Below are positions 9,004-20,394 of a stretch of DNA of 64,000 nucleotides, in pieces; position 1 is the first letter of the stretch; the number at the start of each line of letters is the position of its first letter. Source of the stretch: Steinernema hermaphroditum (taxonomy: Eukaryota > Nematoda > Chromadorea > Rhabditida > Steinernematidae); NCBI GenBank assembly GCA_030435675.1, contig CM059622.1:1302001-1366000 (forward strand), in the 5' to 3' direction. The position numbers and the translations under genes were made by a program. Under the pieces are notes generated by a model, which was given only the letters and a program-made list of their open reading frames with translations, searched no databases and was not told where the DNA came from.

Positions 9004-10535
9004 CGTCAGCCAGCATCGGCCCGCTTCATTTCAGGGAATCTTCCGTTCATTTTCTGGATAAAGGTGTGCTAAACTTCCACTGTTTGCTCTCCATTCTGCG
9101 GCCGTTCTTTGGCCATTTTTTTTGTTCATTTTTTATTGGCCATTTTTTGGCCATTATGACCGCAAACCGTCCCTACCGTATCTATCTCGCGAAATAAACT
9201 CGTAAATTTGGAGCTGAATTCACGTATTTTGTGCAGAATTTCTTTCTCAATCTTTCTGTTACAAATTCATCCGGTTTTCATGTCGTGAATGAAGATATAA
9301 ACAGTTTTTCGACTTACAGTACCCTGTGAGACGGTTTTGGAAACTTTATTTCCAACATTTACTTATGCAAATTGAAATTATCTGAGGTGCACTCCACACT
9401 CCTATTCCACGTCCAATCGTTTGTCCTTCTTTCGACAACACAAACATTCAATCAGGTCATATCCGGAAATGTTGAAATCCGTTTCCTCCACCTTCCATTC
9501 ATTTTGGTACAAACCGTCGGCGTCAATTACATTTTTCAAAAATGGGGAAACGCGAATCCTTCCTGACGAGTAGACTCGGTCTATGGTTTGCAAAAGTCGT
9601 ACAGCGAACTCTCGGCGACCCTCCAACAGCCAGAGCTCGAAGGATCGGAGGACTCCGTATTCCAGTGATTCTAAGACGTAGTCTTCATGGAAAGTGGGCA
9701 AGGTGACCACAGTTCCCAACTCAAGACCAATAACTGCCTTATTAAAGTAGTTCTTATCCCATAAGTCGTCGGTTTTGGCCTCCAAGAACAGCGCTTTGGG
9801 CACTACATCGACGAATTCTTGCAAGTGATTTTTATATTCAGTGGGTGCCGGGATTTTACGGGCCCTAAGCGTGTTAAGAACATACGGGTTCTCTTTGATA
9901 ATTCGCAGAATCTGTCGCTTTCCGTTCTCGTCGAGGGGCTGATCATATGGGTGAAGGTTGTCAAATCCATCGTGGTAGTTCACAAGGCTTACTTCCTGAA
10001 GATCGTCGGTTTTCCTGTCCCACGAGTACAAGTCCGGGTGTTCTCTACCACTCCTGAAATCATAGTACACACCGTATTTGTGTGAAGTGACTATAATCTC
10101 TACGGCTCTGGTTCTTTTACGCTTAGCGGCATATTTGGACCAGTTCGCTCCGATTTGGACGATCTTCGAGATGACGGTGCATCGCGGCAGGCAGCTCAGG
10201 ACGTCCGCGATGAAAACGAAGGGAACGAAATCCATTTCGAAGTTGTGGATACGATCGACAGAAAGATTAAATATATACATGCGTGGATTTCAAATTACGA
10301 CGCCACCATGTGAAACGCAGGCAAATCCAATGCTAACACAAATGACGTCTTCTTCACGAGCGCGCGGACGCGATGGGAGCCAACGTCGACCCGTCGCCTC
10401 CCATCGATCCCAATGTACTGGCTTAAGGCGCCATCGGCCGCAGAATGGAGAGCAAACGGTGGACGTTTAGCACACCTTTATCCAGAAAATGAACGGAAGA
10501 TTCCCTGAAATGAAGCGGGCCGATGCTGGCTGACG
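9004..10535. mobile_element. Inverted-repeat-bracketed unit carrying an F-box-like gene (left copy)
   Basis: Positions 9004-9104 and 10435-10535 are ~101-bp inverted repeats differing at about three positions, beginning CGTCAGCCAGCATCGGCCCG. The F-box-like ORF lies between them on the minus strand. The structure looks like a terminal-inverted-repeat element that has captured a gene, or an inverted-repeat-flanked gene. No transposase and no obvious target duplication were found. Confidence 0.7.
9402..10280 (-). CDS. F-box-like protein, left copy
   Basis: A 292-codon frame without introns. The first Met gives a short N-terminus; the internal Met at the MDFVPFVFIADVLSCLPRC block (about residue 16) is the more likely start, because that block resembles an F-box (hydrophobic helix, then L-P-x-x-x-V). 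The rest has no motif I recognise; it contains an acidic GFDNL segment and ends in a cysteine-rich C-C-R-K-K tail. F-box proteins recruit substrates to SCF ubiquitin ligases, and nematode genomes hold large, fast-evolving families of them. The translation is identical to the copy at 29572-30450. It lies inside a ~101-bp inverted-repeat unit, so it behaves like mobile or duplicating cargo. The F-box call is a pattern judgement, not a search result. Confidence 0.6.
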   Translation of the reverse strand: MYIFNLSVDRIHNFEMDFVPFVFIADVLSCLPRCTVISKIVQIGANWSKYAAKRKRTRAVEIIVTSHKYGVYYDFRSGREHPDLYSWDRKTDDLQEVSLVNYHDGFDNLHPYDQPLDENGKRQILRIIKENPYVLNTLRARKIPAPTEYKNHLQEFVDVVPKALFLEAKTDDLWDKNYFNKAVIGLELGTVVTLPTFHEDYVLESLEYGVLRSFELWLLEGRREFAVRLLQTIDRVYSSGRIRVSPFLKNVIDADGLYQNEWKVEETDFNISGYDLIECLCCRKKDKRLDVE

Positions 10536-10983
10536 CTCTCTGTCGGCGAAACTCCCGAAAAAGAGTGGATCGGATCATGTTCTGTTAACGCCAACGTTTC
10601 CAATTCGTTAAGTACTGTAACAAAGAATAGGGATATAGAGCAGGTAGCTCTCACTCACAGCTACCATACACGCATAGCGACACCACGACCTCGCTTACTT
10701 TACGGAAATGGAGGCCAAATGTGGAAAAGTCACACTCTCCTTCTCTGTCTCGTGAGCTCCCTGCGGTGAGCACGTTACCTCCCACACAGTAGTTCGTAAA
10801 TCGTATTGCGCTAATAAACCTAGTTCCCTCGAAGCCAAGCCTCGTCTCGAAGACGATCGCCCAATTGCAATCGACTTTCTGCGTACTCCAGGATAGTACT
10901 CCAAGCGCCTAAATGGTGCGACAGTCGCATTTACTTTTGTTAGTGTTAGATTACAATAAACTGTAACAAAATAAAAGCTTATC

Positions 10984-13900
10984 TTATTGGCTTGGAATCG
11001 GGTATTCTTTACTTGGCTTGATCAGGCTATAGTAACTGTGGCGGATAGCTTCCGTCTCCTTCAGCATATCGTCCAGCGTATAACCGTCAGCTCCGAACGA
11101 CTGATAGCAAGCAGAACCCGACGGGCATCCAGCGCATACTGACTTGAAGATGTCCAGACGCTGTTTGGTGAAGTATCGCTTCATTGCAGCGATAAAGTGA
11201 CCGTTGCCGTCAAAATCCGCATAAACTGTTGAGCATCGCAAGATTTTATTTAACGTTGCATCATCAAATGCGATGGACAATGCGCCTCGCTGGTTTTGAG
11301 AATCCTAAAATGCGTGTTGAAACATCAAAAAGTAGATTACATCACAAAAAAATTTTTTTCACAAATGCAGATTTCTGCGTTTGTGATACTATTGAGCTAC
11401 TACTGAATATTTTGGATCCGAGATGGTGGAACAACAAAACAAAATCCTCAACGAGGCATACTCACATCGAAAATGACTATTCTTGTAAATGAGTATATGA
11501 AGAAACTTTAAAAAACTGCACCTACTATGTTATTGCTTCCGGAAAAGCACACCCAGAGCTCCTCACTAGGTTCCAATTCTCCGTCCTTGAGAATGGGAAT
11601 TTCACATGCGCGTTTGGAGTGGTCGTTGTTCCGGTCGCTTTTTACGTTTTCACCTCCTATTCTGGTTTCCAGAGACAGCAATACACATCCAGCCCTCTCA
11701 ATACAGAAGGAGGGTTGTCTTGTGGCAGCTGGAGTCGAAGTCCACGAGTGAGCGAGGATGAACTTTTCAGTGTTGTGGTCGAGAAAGTGCAGTGTTTGAT
11801 CTGAATTAAGATTAGAAAGTTCAGTGTCTTATGTAAAATTGTCGCATACCATAAACCTCTTTCACCTTCTTACCCTTCTCATTCGTTATCCACCCGGGCC
11901 TGCCGTTGTACATCACGGTTAGTTTTTTCCCTCCGCGCGTCTCGACGATGCGCTTCTGGGGCTGACTATCCGAGAGGTAATCCGGATCTTCCCTCGAATC
12001 TGCAGTTTTCGATGAACTTGCATCCGAGTCATCTGGGTTGTCGCTACTGCACCAACTATCGTCCAGATATATGTATGGATTTGTGGCCATTATCATTCGA
12101 CCTGAGCAAAACAAAATTAGTGACAAGACTTCAGACAGAACAGCCACTTACATATATCCTTCAAAACAACAGTGGAATGTGTGGTGCATAAGTACATTTG
12201 ACCCATTTTTTCCGACGCGTGCTTGAAGAAGTCATCCCCATCGAAATACGGGAATTTCGGATGGCTGTGCAGAACGTGGAAGCCAATTCCCCCGTTCTCC
12301 CACCGACCCGTAAATCCCTTTGTATGGGATTTTGTCTTCGAATGTTCGTGGGCGGGAGCTTGGTCGTTATAGGCCATTATGACGACTTTCTACAATAATG
12401 CGACGTTAACATTAACAAATGAGAGTGGATATATGTAGTATATCCAGTCAAAATTCCACAACCGCTTAAACTTATCACTGAGCATCACTTCTCAAAATTG
12501 CTACTTTGGCTAACTTATTGGGATAAAATGTGGTAATCACATTACAGAATAGGACTTACTTGTTGCTCAAGCGTTGCCTTCAGAGCGTCGGATCGTATGT
12601 CACCGATGCCTATCCATTCTTTATCGAGACTTGTGTAGACATTGCCGGCGTACGACTTTGGGTGTTTGTACACAACCCAGTAATCCACTGGGCGGCCGCT
12701 GGCGTCGAGACAACGTGGACCTAAAATTATTTTGATTCTTAAATTCTTTTTGATTTTAATCGGAGATATTGGGTTGGAGCATTGGCCACTTTTCTAATGA
12801 TATTTGTTTCAACCATTTCACTCGAAATATCCACCATTGGCTTCGAGAACACAAGCCCACTTTCTGGCCAACATCCGGATTTATCGTTCGTAGAATATGC
12901 GGAGTTTAAGTCCAAAAAATGTTTCTGGTCCAAATTTTGACCTTTATACATTTTCCTAGTGGTTTCCTCTGATGTCATCATTTGTAGAAAAGCACAGATT
13001 GCTGAAATATAGGCAGAAGAGAGTGTTGTATGAACAGCAAACAGGAATCTGCCAGCTCCCGCATATAACACAGCATTTCGCCATCTCGATGTGCCAGAAA
13101 AATGACCATCAAAAGAGAATAAACCTCCAACATCAAGAGGAATCCAACGCCAAGTAAATGTGCTCCAACAATGCTCCAACCCAAGAGAACTTAATTTAGT
13201 GGTAAGGATGAAAAGATCCACACACCTTCTTCCTCCGTCCGATCCTTTCCTGTTGACATCGTCGTGAGAGCGGCATTCCTCTTGTTGGTTCTGCCGTCCA
13301 AATCAGAATCTTCTTGGAGTTTTCTCTTTTTTTGGAAAATTAGCTGTGTCGCCAGAAGGAGACACGGCTAAGTTCTGGATACTCACGTCGAACTCCGACA
13401 GCGAAGCCCAGTCTTCCGAAAGCCTACAAAACGGAATTACTTAAGACACCCCTTGATTATGTGTTATTAGTTGTGCATTCGTTGTAGAGAAGGACGAAAA
13501 GGGCGAAGTATCTTCTCTCCTGTCATACAAGACGATATCGCACAGTGCGTATGTGTAGGTAGAAGACAAATGCCTTTGTCACCCATATTGAAAGTCGTGA
13601 AAGTAAAGAGACCATACTATTGCTGTATAAACGACGTTTATTTCTTCTCTCTTTTAGTCAATAAGCTCTATGCAATGAAAGAAAGATTTCGTTCTTTTGT
13701 GACATGTTCCTGGAAGATTGTAAGCTGAGGACGAGCCCAACGATAAGACGGAAGGCGGATAGGAAATGTCGTATGAAGATGTCCTTGTCGGTAATGGTTT
13801 CGTGTTTGCATCTGCAAGAAGTTTCTGGGGCAGTTTCTGGGGTTAGTAGCACTTACTGCTTATGCGCGTGTCGACTTCGTCCGTCAAGGTGCAAATTTCC

Positions 13901-14144
13901 AGGACCAGTTAAGGAAGCAACCCGTTTCTGACTGACGGTTTCCTCGATTGTCGATCGTACTTTATCGTTTATCGAAGAAGGGCTGAAAGGAAGGACAGGG
14001 CAGGTCATGAGGTCTCTTTTTTGCCGCATCACGATGCAAAGGAACCAAATTCAAGTCGGACCCAGTTTAAAAAAGAACGTACCTCGCATCCATGGTATCG
14101 CCTGCAGGTTCCACCAGCAAAACGCACAGCCACAGTATCAGCAT
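10984..14144 (-). CDS. Deoxyribonuclease II-like acid nuclease
   Basis: Eight exons: 14083-14144, 13387-13423, 13226-13343, 12560-12720, 12152-12389, 11850-12101, 11526-11800 and 10984-11304. They sum to 1,464 nt and close in frame as 487 aa. Exon 1 gives a signal peptide (MLILWLCVLLVEPAG). The DNase II core follows: PRCLDASGRPVDYWVVYK from residue 74, YNDQAP, the first catalytic HxK as SHTKGF (His ~148), and the second as NNDHSK (His ~350), then WVCF and SQNQRGA where the family has WVCIGDINR and SQxxRGG. DNase II degrades DNA in lysosomes during engulfment and digestion (NUC-1/CRN-6/CRN-7 in C. elegans). It is longer than usual (~350-380 aa) because of a basic/acidic insert before the core (~34-73) and a Ser/Asp-rich insert at ~219-250. 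Intron 12721-13225 holds a dispersed repeat. The satellite starts ~165 bp upstream of the ATG. Confidence 0.82.
12760..13165. repeat. Dispersed repeat inside DNase II intron
   Basis: Part of the 505-bp intron resembles sequence at 28885-29090 (around AAAAAATGTTT..GGTCC, CCTCTGAT.TC and AACAGCAAA.AGGAATCT) and, in reverse complement, 31140-31215 (the TTGGAGG-TTTATT and GGTCATTTTTCTGG blocks). It is therefore a transposon-derived insertion that lengthened an otherwise short intron. The hydrophobic minus-strand ORF here is not an exon. Confidence 0.6.
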
Positions 14145-14309
14145 CAGGTTGCTGCTGTTCCGACGCCCTTTGTTAGGAATCCAGCGCCACGCGACGCTTG
14201 ATCCGAGCATTTTCATCGGGGCGTGCAGAAGCGTTAACAGAAGCCACATAGCTATTGTTCTTAATTACCTGAAAGATTCATCGGCACTGCAGTAGACAGC
14301 GCGGACGAG

Positions 14310-17300
14310 TAGAGAAAACGTCTTAGAAGGCCCGAAGCGAGGTGCTATGTACCTACGGTAGAGTGCGTTTTCTCGATGAGCGACCCCAACATTAAATGTC
14401 AGTCTGACCGTCAGTCGTGCCACTATCAGATCCTTTAAACCGTTTTCCTGGATTACATAGAAAGTCGATTGCAAAACAGAAACATGGTCGAGGTTGCAGA
14501 GAAAACGTCCTAGAAGGCCCGAAGGCAGGTGCTATGTACCTACGGTAAAGTGCGTTTTCTCGATGAGCGACCCCAACATTAAATGTCAGTCTGACCGTCA
14601 GTCGTGCCTCTATCAGATCCTTTAAACCGTTTTCCTGGATTACATAGAAAGTCGATTGCAAAACAGAAACATGGTCGAGGTTGCAGAGAAAACGTCCTAG
14701 AAGGCCCGAAGGCAGGTGCTATGTAACTACGGTAGAGTGCGTTTTCTCGATGAGCGACCCCAACATTAAATGTCAGTCTGACCGTCAGTCGTGCCTCTAT
14801 CAGATCCTTTAAACCGTTTTCCTGGATTACATAGAAAGTCGATTGCAAAACAGAAACATGGTCGAGGTTGCAGAGAAAACGTCCTAGAAGGCCCGAAGGC
14901 AGGTGCTATGTACCTACGGTAAAGTGCGTTTTCTCGATGAGCGACCCCAACATTAAATGTCAGTCTGACTGTGAATGGAGCCTCTATCAGATCCTTTAAA
15001 ACGTTTTCCTGGATTACATAGAAAGTCGATTGCAAAACAGAAACATGGTCGAGGTTGCAGAGAAAACGTCCTAGAAGGCCCGAAGGCAGGTGCTATGTAA
15101 CTACGGTAGAGTGCGTTTTCTCGATGAGCGACCCCAACATTAAATGTCAGTCTGACCGTCAGTCGTGCCTCTATCAGATCCTTTAAACCGTTTTCCTGGA
15201 TTACATAGAAAGTCGATTGCAAAACAGAAACATGGTCGAGGTTGCAGAGAAAACGTCCTAGAAGGCCCGAAGGCAGGTGCTATGTACCTACGGTAAAGTG
15301 CGTTTTCTCGATGAGCGACCCCAACATTAAATGTCAGTCTGACCGTCAGTCGTGCCTCTATCAGATCCTTTAAACCGTTTTCCTGGATTACATAGAAAGT
15401 CGATTGCAAAACAGAAACATGGTCGAGGTTGCAGAGAAAACGTCCTAGAAGGCCCGAAGGCAGGTGCTATGTAACTACGGTAGAGTGCGTTTTCTCGATG
15501 AGCGACCCCAACATTAAATGTCAGTCTGACCGTCAGTCGTGCCTCTATCAGATCCTTTAAACCGTTTTCCTGGATTACATAGAAAGTCGATTGCAAAACA
15601 GAAACATGGTCGAGGTTGCAGAGAAAACGTCCTAGAAGGCCCGAAGGCAGGTGCTATGTATCTACGGTAAAGTGCGTTTTCTCGATGAGCGACCCCAACA
15701 TTAAATGTCAGTCTGACCGTCAGTCGTGCCTCTATCAGATCCTTTAAACCGTTTTCCTGGATTACATAGAAAGTCGATTGCAAAACAGAAACATGGTCGA
15801 GGTTGCAGAGAAAACGTCCTAGAAGGCCCGAAGGCAGGTGCTATGTATCTACGGTAAAGTGCGTTTTCTCGATGAGCGACCCCAACATTAAATGTCAGTC
15901 TGACCGTCAGTCGTGCCTCTATCAGATCCTTTAAACCGTTTTCCTGGATTACATAGAAAGTCGATTGCAAAACAGAAACATGGTCGAGGTTGCAGAGAAA
16001 ACGTCCTAGAAGGCCCGAAGGCAGGTGCTATGTACCTACGGTAAAGTGCGTTTTCTCGATGAGCGACCCCAACATTAAATGTCAGTCTGACCGTCAGTCG
16101 TGCCTCTATCAGATCCTTTAAACCGTTTTCCTGGATTACATAGAAAGTCGATTGCAAAACAGAAACATGGTCGAGGTTGCAGAGAAAACGTCCTAGAAGG
16201 CCCGAAGGCAGGTGCTATGTATCTACGGTAAAGTGCGTTTTCTCGATGAGCGACCCCAACATTAAATGTCAGTCTGACCGTCAGTCGTGCCTCTATCAGA
16301 TCCTTTAAACCGTTTTCCTGGATTACATAGAAAGTCGATTGCAAAACAGAAACATGGTCGAGGTTGCAGAGAAAACGTCCTAGAAGGCCCGAAGGCAGGT
16401 GCTATGTATCTACGGTAAAGTGCGTTTTCTCGATGAGCGACCCCAACATTAAATGTCAGTCTGACCGTCAGTCGTGCCTCTATCAGATCCTTTAAACCGT
16501 TTTCCTGGATTACATAGAAAGTCGATTGCAAAACAGAAACATGGTCGAGGTTGCAGAGAAAACGTCCTAGAAGGCCCGAAGGCAGGTGCTATGTATCTAC
16601 GGTAAAGTGCGTTTTCTCGATGAGCGACCCCAACATTAAATGTCAGTCTGACCGTCAGTCGTGCCTCTATCAGATCCTTTAAACCGTTTTCCTGGATTAC
16701 ATAGAAAGTCGATTGCAAAACAGAAACATGGTCGAGGTTGCAGAGAAAACGTCCTAGAAGGCCCGAAGGCAGGTGCTATGTACCTACGGTAAAGTGCGTT
16801 TTCTCGATGAGCGACCCCAACATTAAATGTCAGTCTGACCGTCAGTCGTGCCTCTATCAGATCCTTTAAACCGTTTTCCTGGATTACATAGAAAGTCGAT
16901 TGCAAAACAGAAACATGGTCGAGGTTGCAGAGAAAACGTCCTAGAAGGCCCGAAGGCAGGTGCTATGTAACTACGGTAGAGTGCGTTTTCTCGATGAGCG
17001 ACCCCAACATTAAATGTCAGTCTGACCGTCAGTCGTGCCTCTATCAGATCCTTTAAACCGTTTTCCTGGATTACATAGAAAGTCGATTGCAAAACAGAAA
17101 CATGGTCGAGGTTGCAGAGAAAACGTCCTAGAAGGCCCGAAGGCAGGTGCTATGTATCTACGGTAAAGTGCGTTTTCTCGATGAGCGACCCCAACATTAA
17201 ATGTCAGTCTGACCGTCAGTCGTGCCTCTATCAGATCCTTTAAACCGTTTTCCTGGATTACATAGAAAGTCGATTGCAAAACAGAAACATGGTCGAGGTT

Positions 17301-18317
17301 GCAGAGAAAACGTCCTAGAAGGCCCGAAGGCAGGTGCTATGTACCTACGGTAAAGTGCGTTTTCTCGATGAGCGACCCCAACATTAAATGTCAGTCTGAC
17401 CGTCAGTCGTGCCTCTATCAGATCCTTTAAACCGTTTTCCTGGATTACATAGAAAGTCGATTGCAAAACAGAAACATGGTCGAGGTTGCAGAGAAAACGT
17501 CCTAGAAGGCCCGAAGGCAGGTGCTATGTACCTACGGTAAAGTGCGTTTTCTCGATGAGCGACCCCAACATTAAATGTCAGTCTGACTGTGAATGGAGCC
17601 TCTATCAGATCCTTTAAACCGTTTTCCTGGATTACATAGAAAGTCGATTGCAAAACAGAAACATGGTCGAGGTTGCAGAGAAAACGTCCTAGAAGGCCCG
17701 AAGGCAGGTGCTATGTAACTACGGTAGAGTGCGTTTTCTCGATGAGCGACCCCAACATTAAATGTCAGTCTGACCGTCAGTCGTGCCTCTATCAGATCCT
17801 TTAAACCGTTTTCCTGGATTACATAGAAAGTCGATTGCAAAACAGAAACATGGTCGAGGTTGCAGAGAAAACGTCCTAGAAGGCCCGAAGGCAGGTGCTA
17901 TGTACCTACGGTAAAGTGCGTTTTCTCGATGAGCGACCCCAACATTAAATGTCAGTCTGACTGTGAATGGAGCCTCTATCAGATCCTTTAAACCGCTTTC
18001 CTGGATTACATAGAAAGTCGATTGCAAAACAGAAACATGGTCGAGGTTGCAGAGAAAACGTCCTAGAAGGCCCGAAGGCAGGTGCTATGTACCTACGGTA
18101 AAGTGCGTTTTCTCGATGAGCGACCCCAACATTAAATGTCAGTCTGACCGTCAGTCGTGCCTCTATCAGATCCTTTAAACCGTTTTCCTGGATTACATAG
18201 AAAGTCGATTGCAAAACAGAAACATGGTCGAGGTTGCAGAGAAAACGTCCTAGAAGGCCCGAAGGCAGGTGCTATGTACCTACGGTAAAGTGCGTTTTCT
18301 CGATGAGCGACCCCAAC
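14310..18317. repeat. 187-bp satellite array (~21.4 copies)
   Basis: A 187-bp unit (landmark TAGAAGGCCCGAAGG at ~14324, then every 187 bp to ~18252) repeats head-to-tail with a few percent divergence. Variant positions define subtypes: GTAACTACGGTAGAGTG, GTACCTACGGTAAAGTG and GTATCTACGGTAAAGTG, plus a CTGTGAATGGAGCC replacement in three units (~14966, ~17585 and ~17959). Subtypes alternate in the first ~1.2 kb, giving a 374-bp higher-order period, and run as blocks later. Each unit has an 89-codon minus-strand frame crossing the unit boundary; 187 is not a multiple of 3, so no long protein results. The array ends abruptly within a unit where the BEL/Pao sequence begins. Confidence 0.97.
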
Positions 18318-20394
18318 AAAACGGCTGCACGTTCATCTGGAGCGACAGTGCCTGCGTACTGAACTGGATCAAGAACACTGACGCCAACGTTCCGATCTTC
18401 ATCCTGCGCGGACTACAGGAAATCCGCTCCCATCCGTACATTTTCCGCTACGTCAACACGGCCGTCAACCCAGCTGATTTGGCCACCCGAGGAAGCACCA
18501 TGGAGCAGCTACAGCACCACAGGATCTGGCAGCACGGTCCCCCATTTCTGTCTCAGCCGGAATCCACATGGCCTGACGACATCCAGCAGACCACCAGCCT
18601 ACCGGAAGAAGGCGCGTCCCCGGCACCTCGCCTCACCGCAGCAGCCATCACTGTCCCAGAGCCCATCAGCCTGCCGCTCGACCTGGACCGCTTCAGCTCC
18701 CTTGATAAGGTCATCAACATCGTCCTCCTTGTCCTGCTGGCGATCTACAAGTTCTGCAAAGGCAAGACTCGCCCATCCCGCCGAGCAGCCCTCCGACTCC
18801 TCGTACGCCACGAGCAAGAAGTCCATCCGCCATCTGATGCTGACATGACCCGCCAACACATGTTCCGAGACCAGTTCAACATTCTCCGCTCTGCCGGACG
18901 TATCAATGCCAGCGCTCTCCCTCCAGACGCCACCAACCCGGTCTACCTTCCCCGTCAGAGCCGCCTGTCCCGACTCATCGTCAAGGCCGTTCACGCCCGA
19001 AACGCCCACGCCAGTGCGGCTCACACAGCGGTCCAACTGAAGCTCTACTTTCACATCCCCCGCCTGGCCTCCTTCGTGAAGACGGTTCTCGACCAGTGCA
19101 CCGGTTGCCGAAGAACCACATCCTCACCGTTCCAGCAACCGCCAGTTCCACAACTCCCTGTTTGCCGTGTCAACCGAAGCCAGCCCTTCGAATCCACCGG
19201 CATGGACTACGCAGGCCCATACACCGTGAGCACCGTCCACGGAATCGTCAAAGTCTGGGCCGCCCTCTTCACCTGCTTCACAACTCGAGCTGCACACTAC
19301 GAGACCGCACACGACCTCTCTTCGCTCGAATTCCTTCGTTGCTTCCGACGCCTCGTCGCCCGCAAAGGCCTGCCGAGACTCCTCAGCGACAATGGCACCA
19401 ACTATCGGGCGCCTCTCGTATCGTCAGAGCACTGGCCGCCTCATCAGACGTACAAGACTTCACCTCCAACAACAACATCGAATGGACCTTCCTCCCAGTG
19501 ATGGCCCCTTGGGCCGGCGGACTCAGCGAACGGATGGTCAAGATCACCAAGGATTCCCTCCGGCGCGCCATCGGCCGCTCTTTCTTGTCCCTACAAGAGT
19601 TCGAGAACCTGCTCACCGAGACCGAAGCCATCGTCAACTCACGACCGCTTCTGCACAGCAGCATTGATGGAAAAATCCTGCGCCCGATCGACCTCATCTT
19701 TCCGAATGCCACCATCGGCATCCACCCTTCGGCTGCCCTTGAAGACCCTACTCACTGGCAGACCCTGGAGAAGGATTGGCTCGCTACTCAGAAACGCCTC
19801 GACTCCTTATGGAAGGTTTGGAGCGAAGAGTACCTCACAGCACTTCGTGAACGCTCCAAAATCGCACTGAAGCAACCGCGATCCACGGTACGCCGAAGCC
19901 CCCGCCTACACGAGGTCGTCCTCCTCGCGGACCCCCAGACACGCCGCCACTCCTGGAAACTGGCGAAAGTCGTCGCGCTCCACGGGAGCCAAGACCACGA
20001 AATCCGATCCGTCGAAGTGGAAACCGCCGATGGTCGCCGGAGTCGCCGATCCGTTGCTCTCCTTCACCCGTTAGAGCTTGCTGCCGAAACCGATCCCGCA
20101 CCAGCACCCAGCGATCCCGCCACCTCGACAGCTGAACCACCGCTCGAAGTCCCTACACCTGCAGCGGATCCGACACCCGAAGCGCCCGCACCTGCTGCCG
20201 ACCTGTCACCGCCGGCTTCGGGACCCGCCGACGACCCATCACAAGTACAACCTTCGACCTCGCGTCAAGAAGACCTCAGCCTACTTCGTCCTTGCGGTCG
20301 TCCTCGCTCTCCTCCCGGCACGCCCTGCCACAGCAACGCTACTCCGCTTCCACAAAGCAGCCCCACAGCTTTGGCCCCGCTCCACGGACACTGA
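18318..20394 (+). pseudogene. BEL/Pao polyprotein remnant: RNase H tail, integrase, DUF5641-like domain
   Basis: The first part (FIWSDSACVLNWI, then NPADLATRG) is the end of the BEL-type RNase H. A zinc-binding integrase N-domain follows (HARNAHAS, then CTGCRR), then the integrase core with GMDYAGPY and LSDNGTNY; the last acidic residue lies in the GGLSERMV block. A BEL-specific C-terminal domain with RSPRLHEVVLLAD precedes a proline/alanine-rich tail. The frame shifts once near 19405, where one G appears to be missing just after the DNGTNY codons, so integrase is split over two frames. The element cannot make a working polyprotein. Confidence 0.88.

Larger units (their letters stand above)
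7301..10736. repeat. Left arm of large inverted duplication
   Basis: Excluding the hAT insertion at 7327-8900, this arm is about 1.86 kb. It is the reverse complement of 29114-30977 with only scattered differences. It contains the F-box-like gene unit (9004-10535). The two arms bracket 18.4 kb containing the DNase II-like gene, the satellite and two retroelements. The near-identity implies recent duplication or ongoing gene conversion. Confidence 0.9.

Noticed and set aside
11821..12147. DNase II gene truncated before the second catalytic motif
   Set aside because: First reading suggested a truncated end at 11824; a 49-bp intron (11801-11849) restores the frame into an exon with the DHSK motif.
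12978..13221. Hydrophobic minus-strand ORFs as a signal-peptide exon of the DNase II gene
   Set aside because: The sequence is a dispersed repeat found twice more in the window; a better signal-peptide exon at 14083-14144 fits in phase.
14265..18214. Twenty-one near-identical 89-codon minus-strand ORFs
   Set aside because: They are produced by the 187-bp satellite; each spans 1.4 units, the unit length is not a multiple of three, and no promoter, splice or family motif supports coding.
14310..18317. CRISPR-like array
   Set aside because: Direct head-to-tail 187-bp units without distinct spacers, in a eukaryotic genome.
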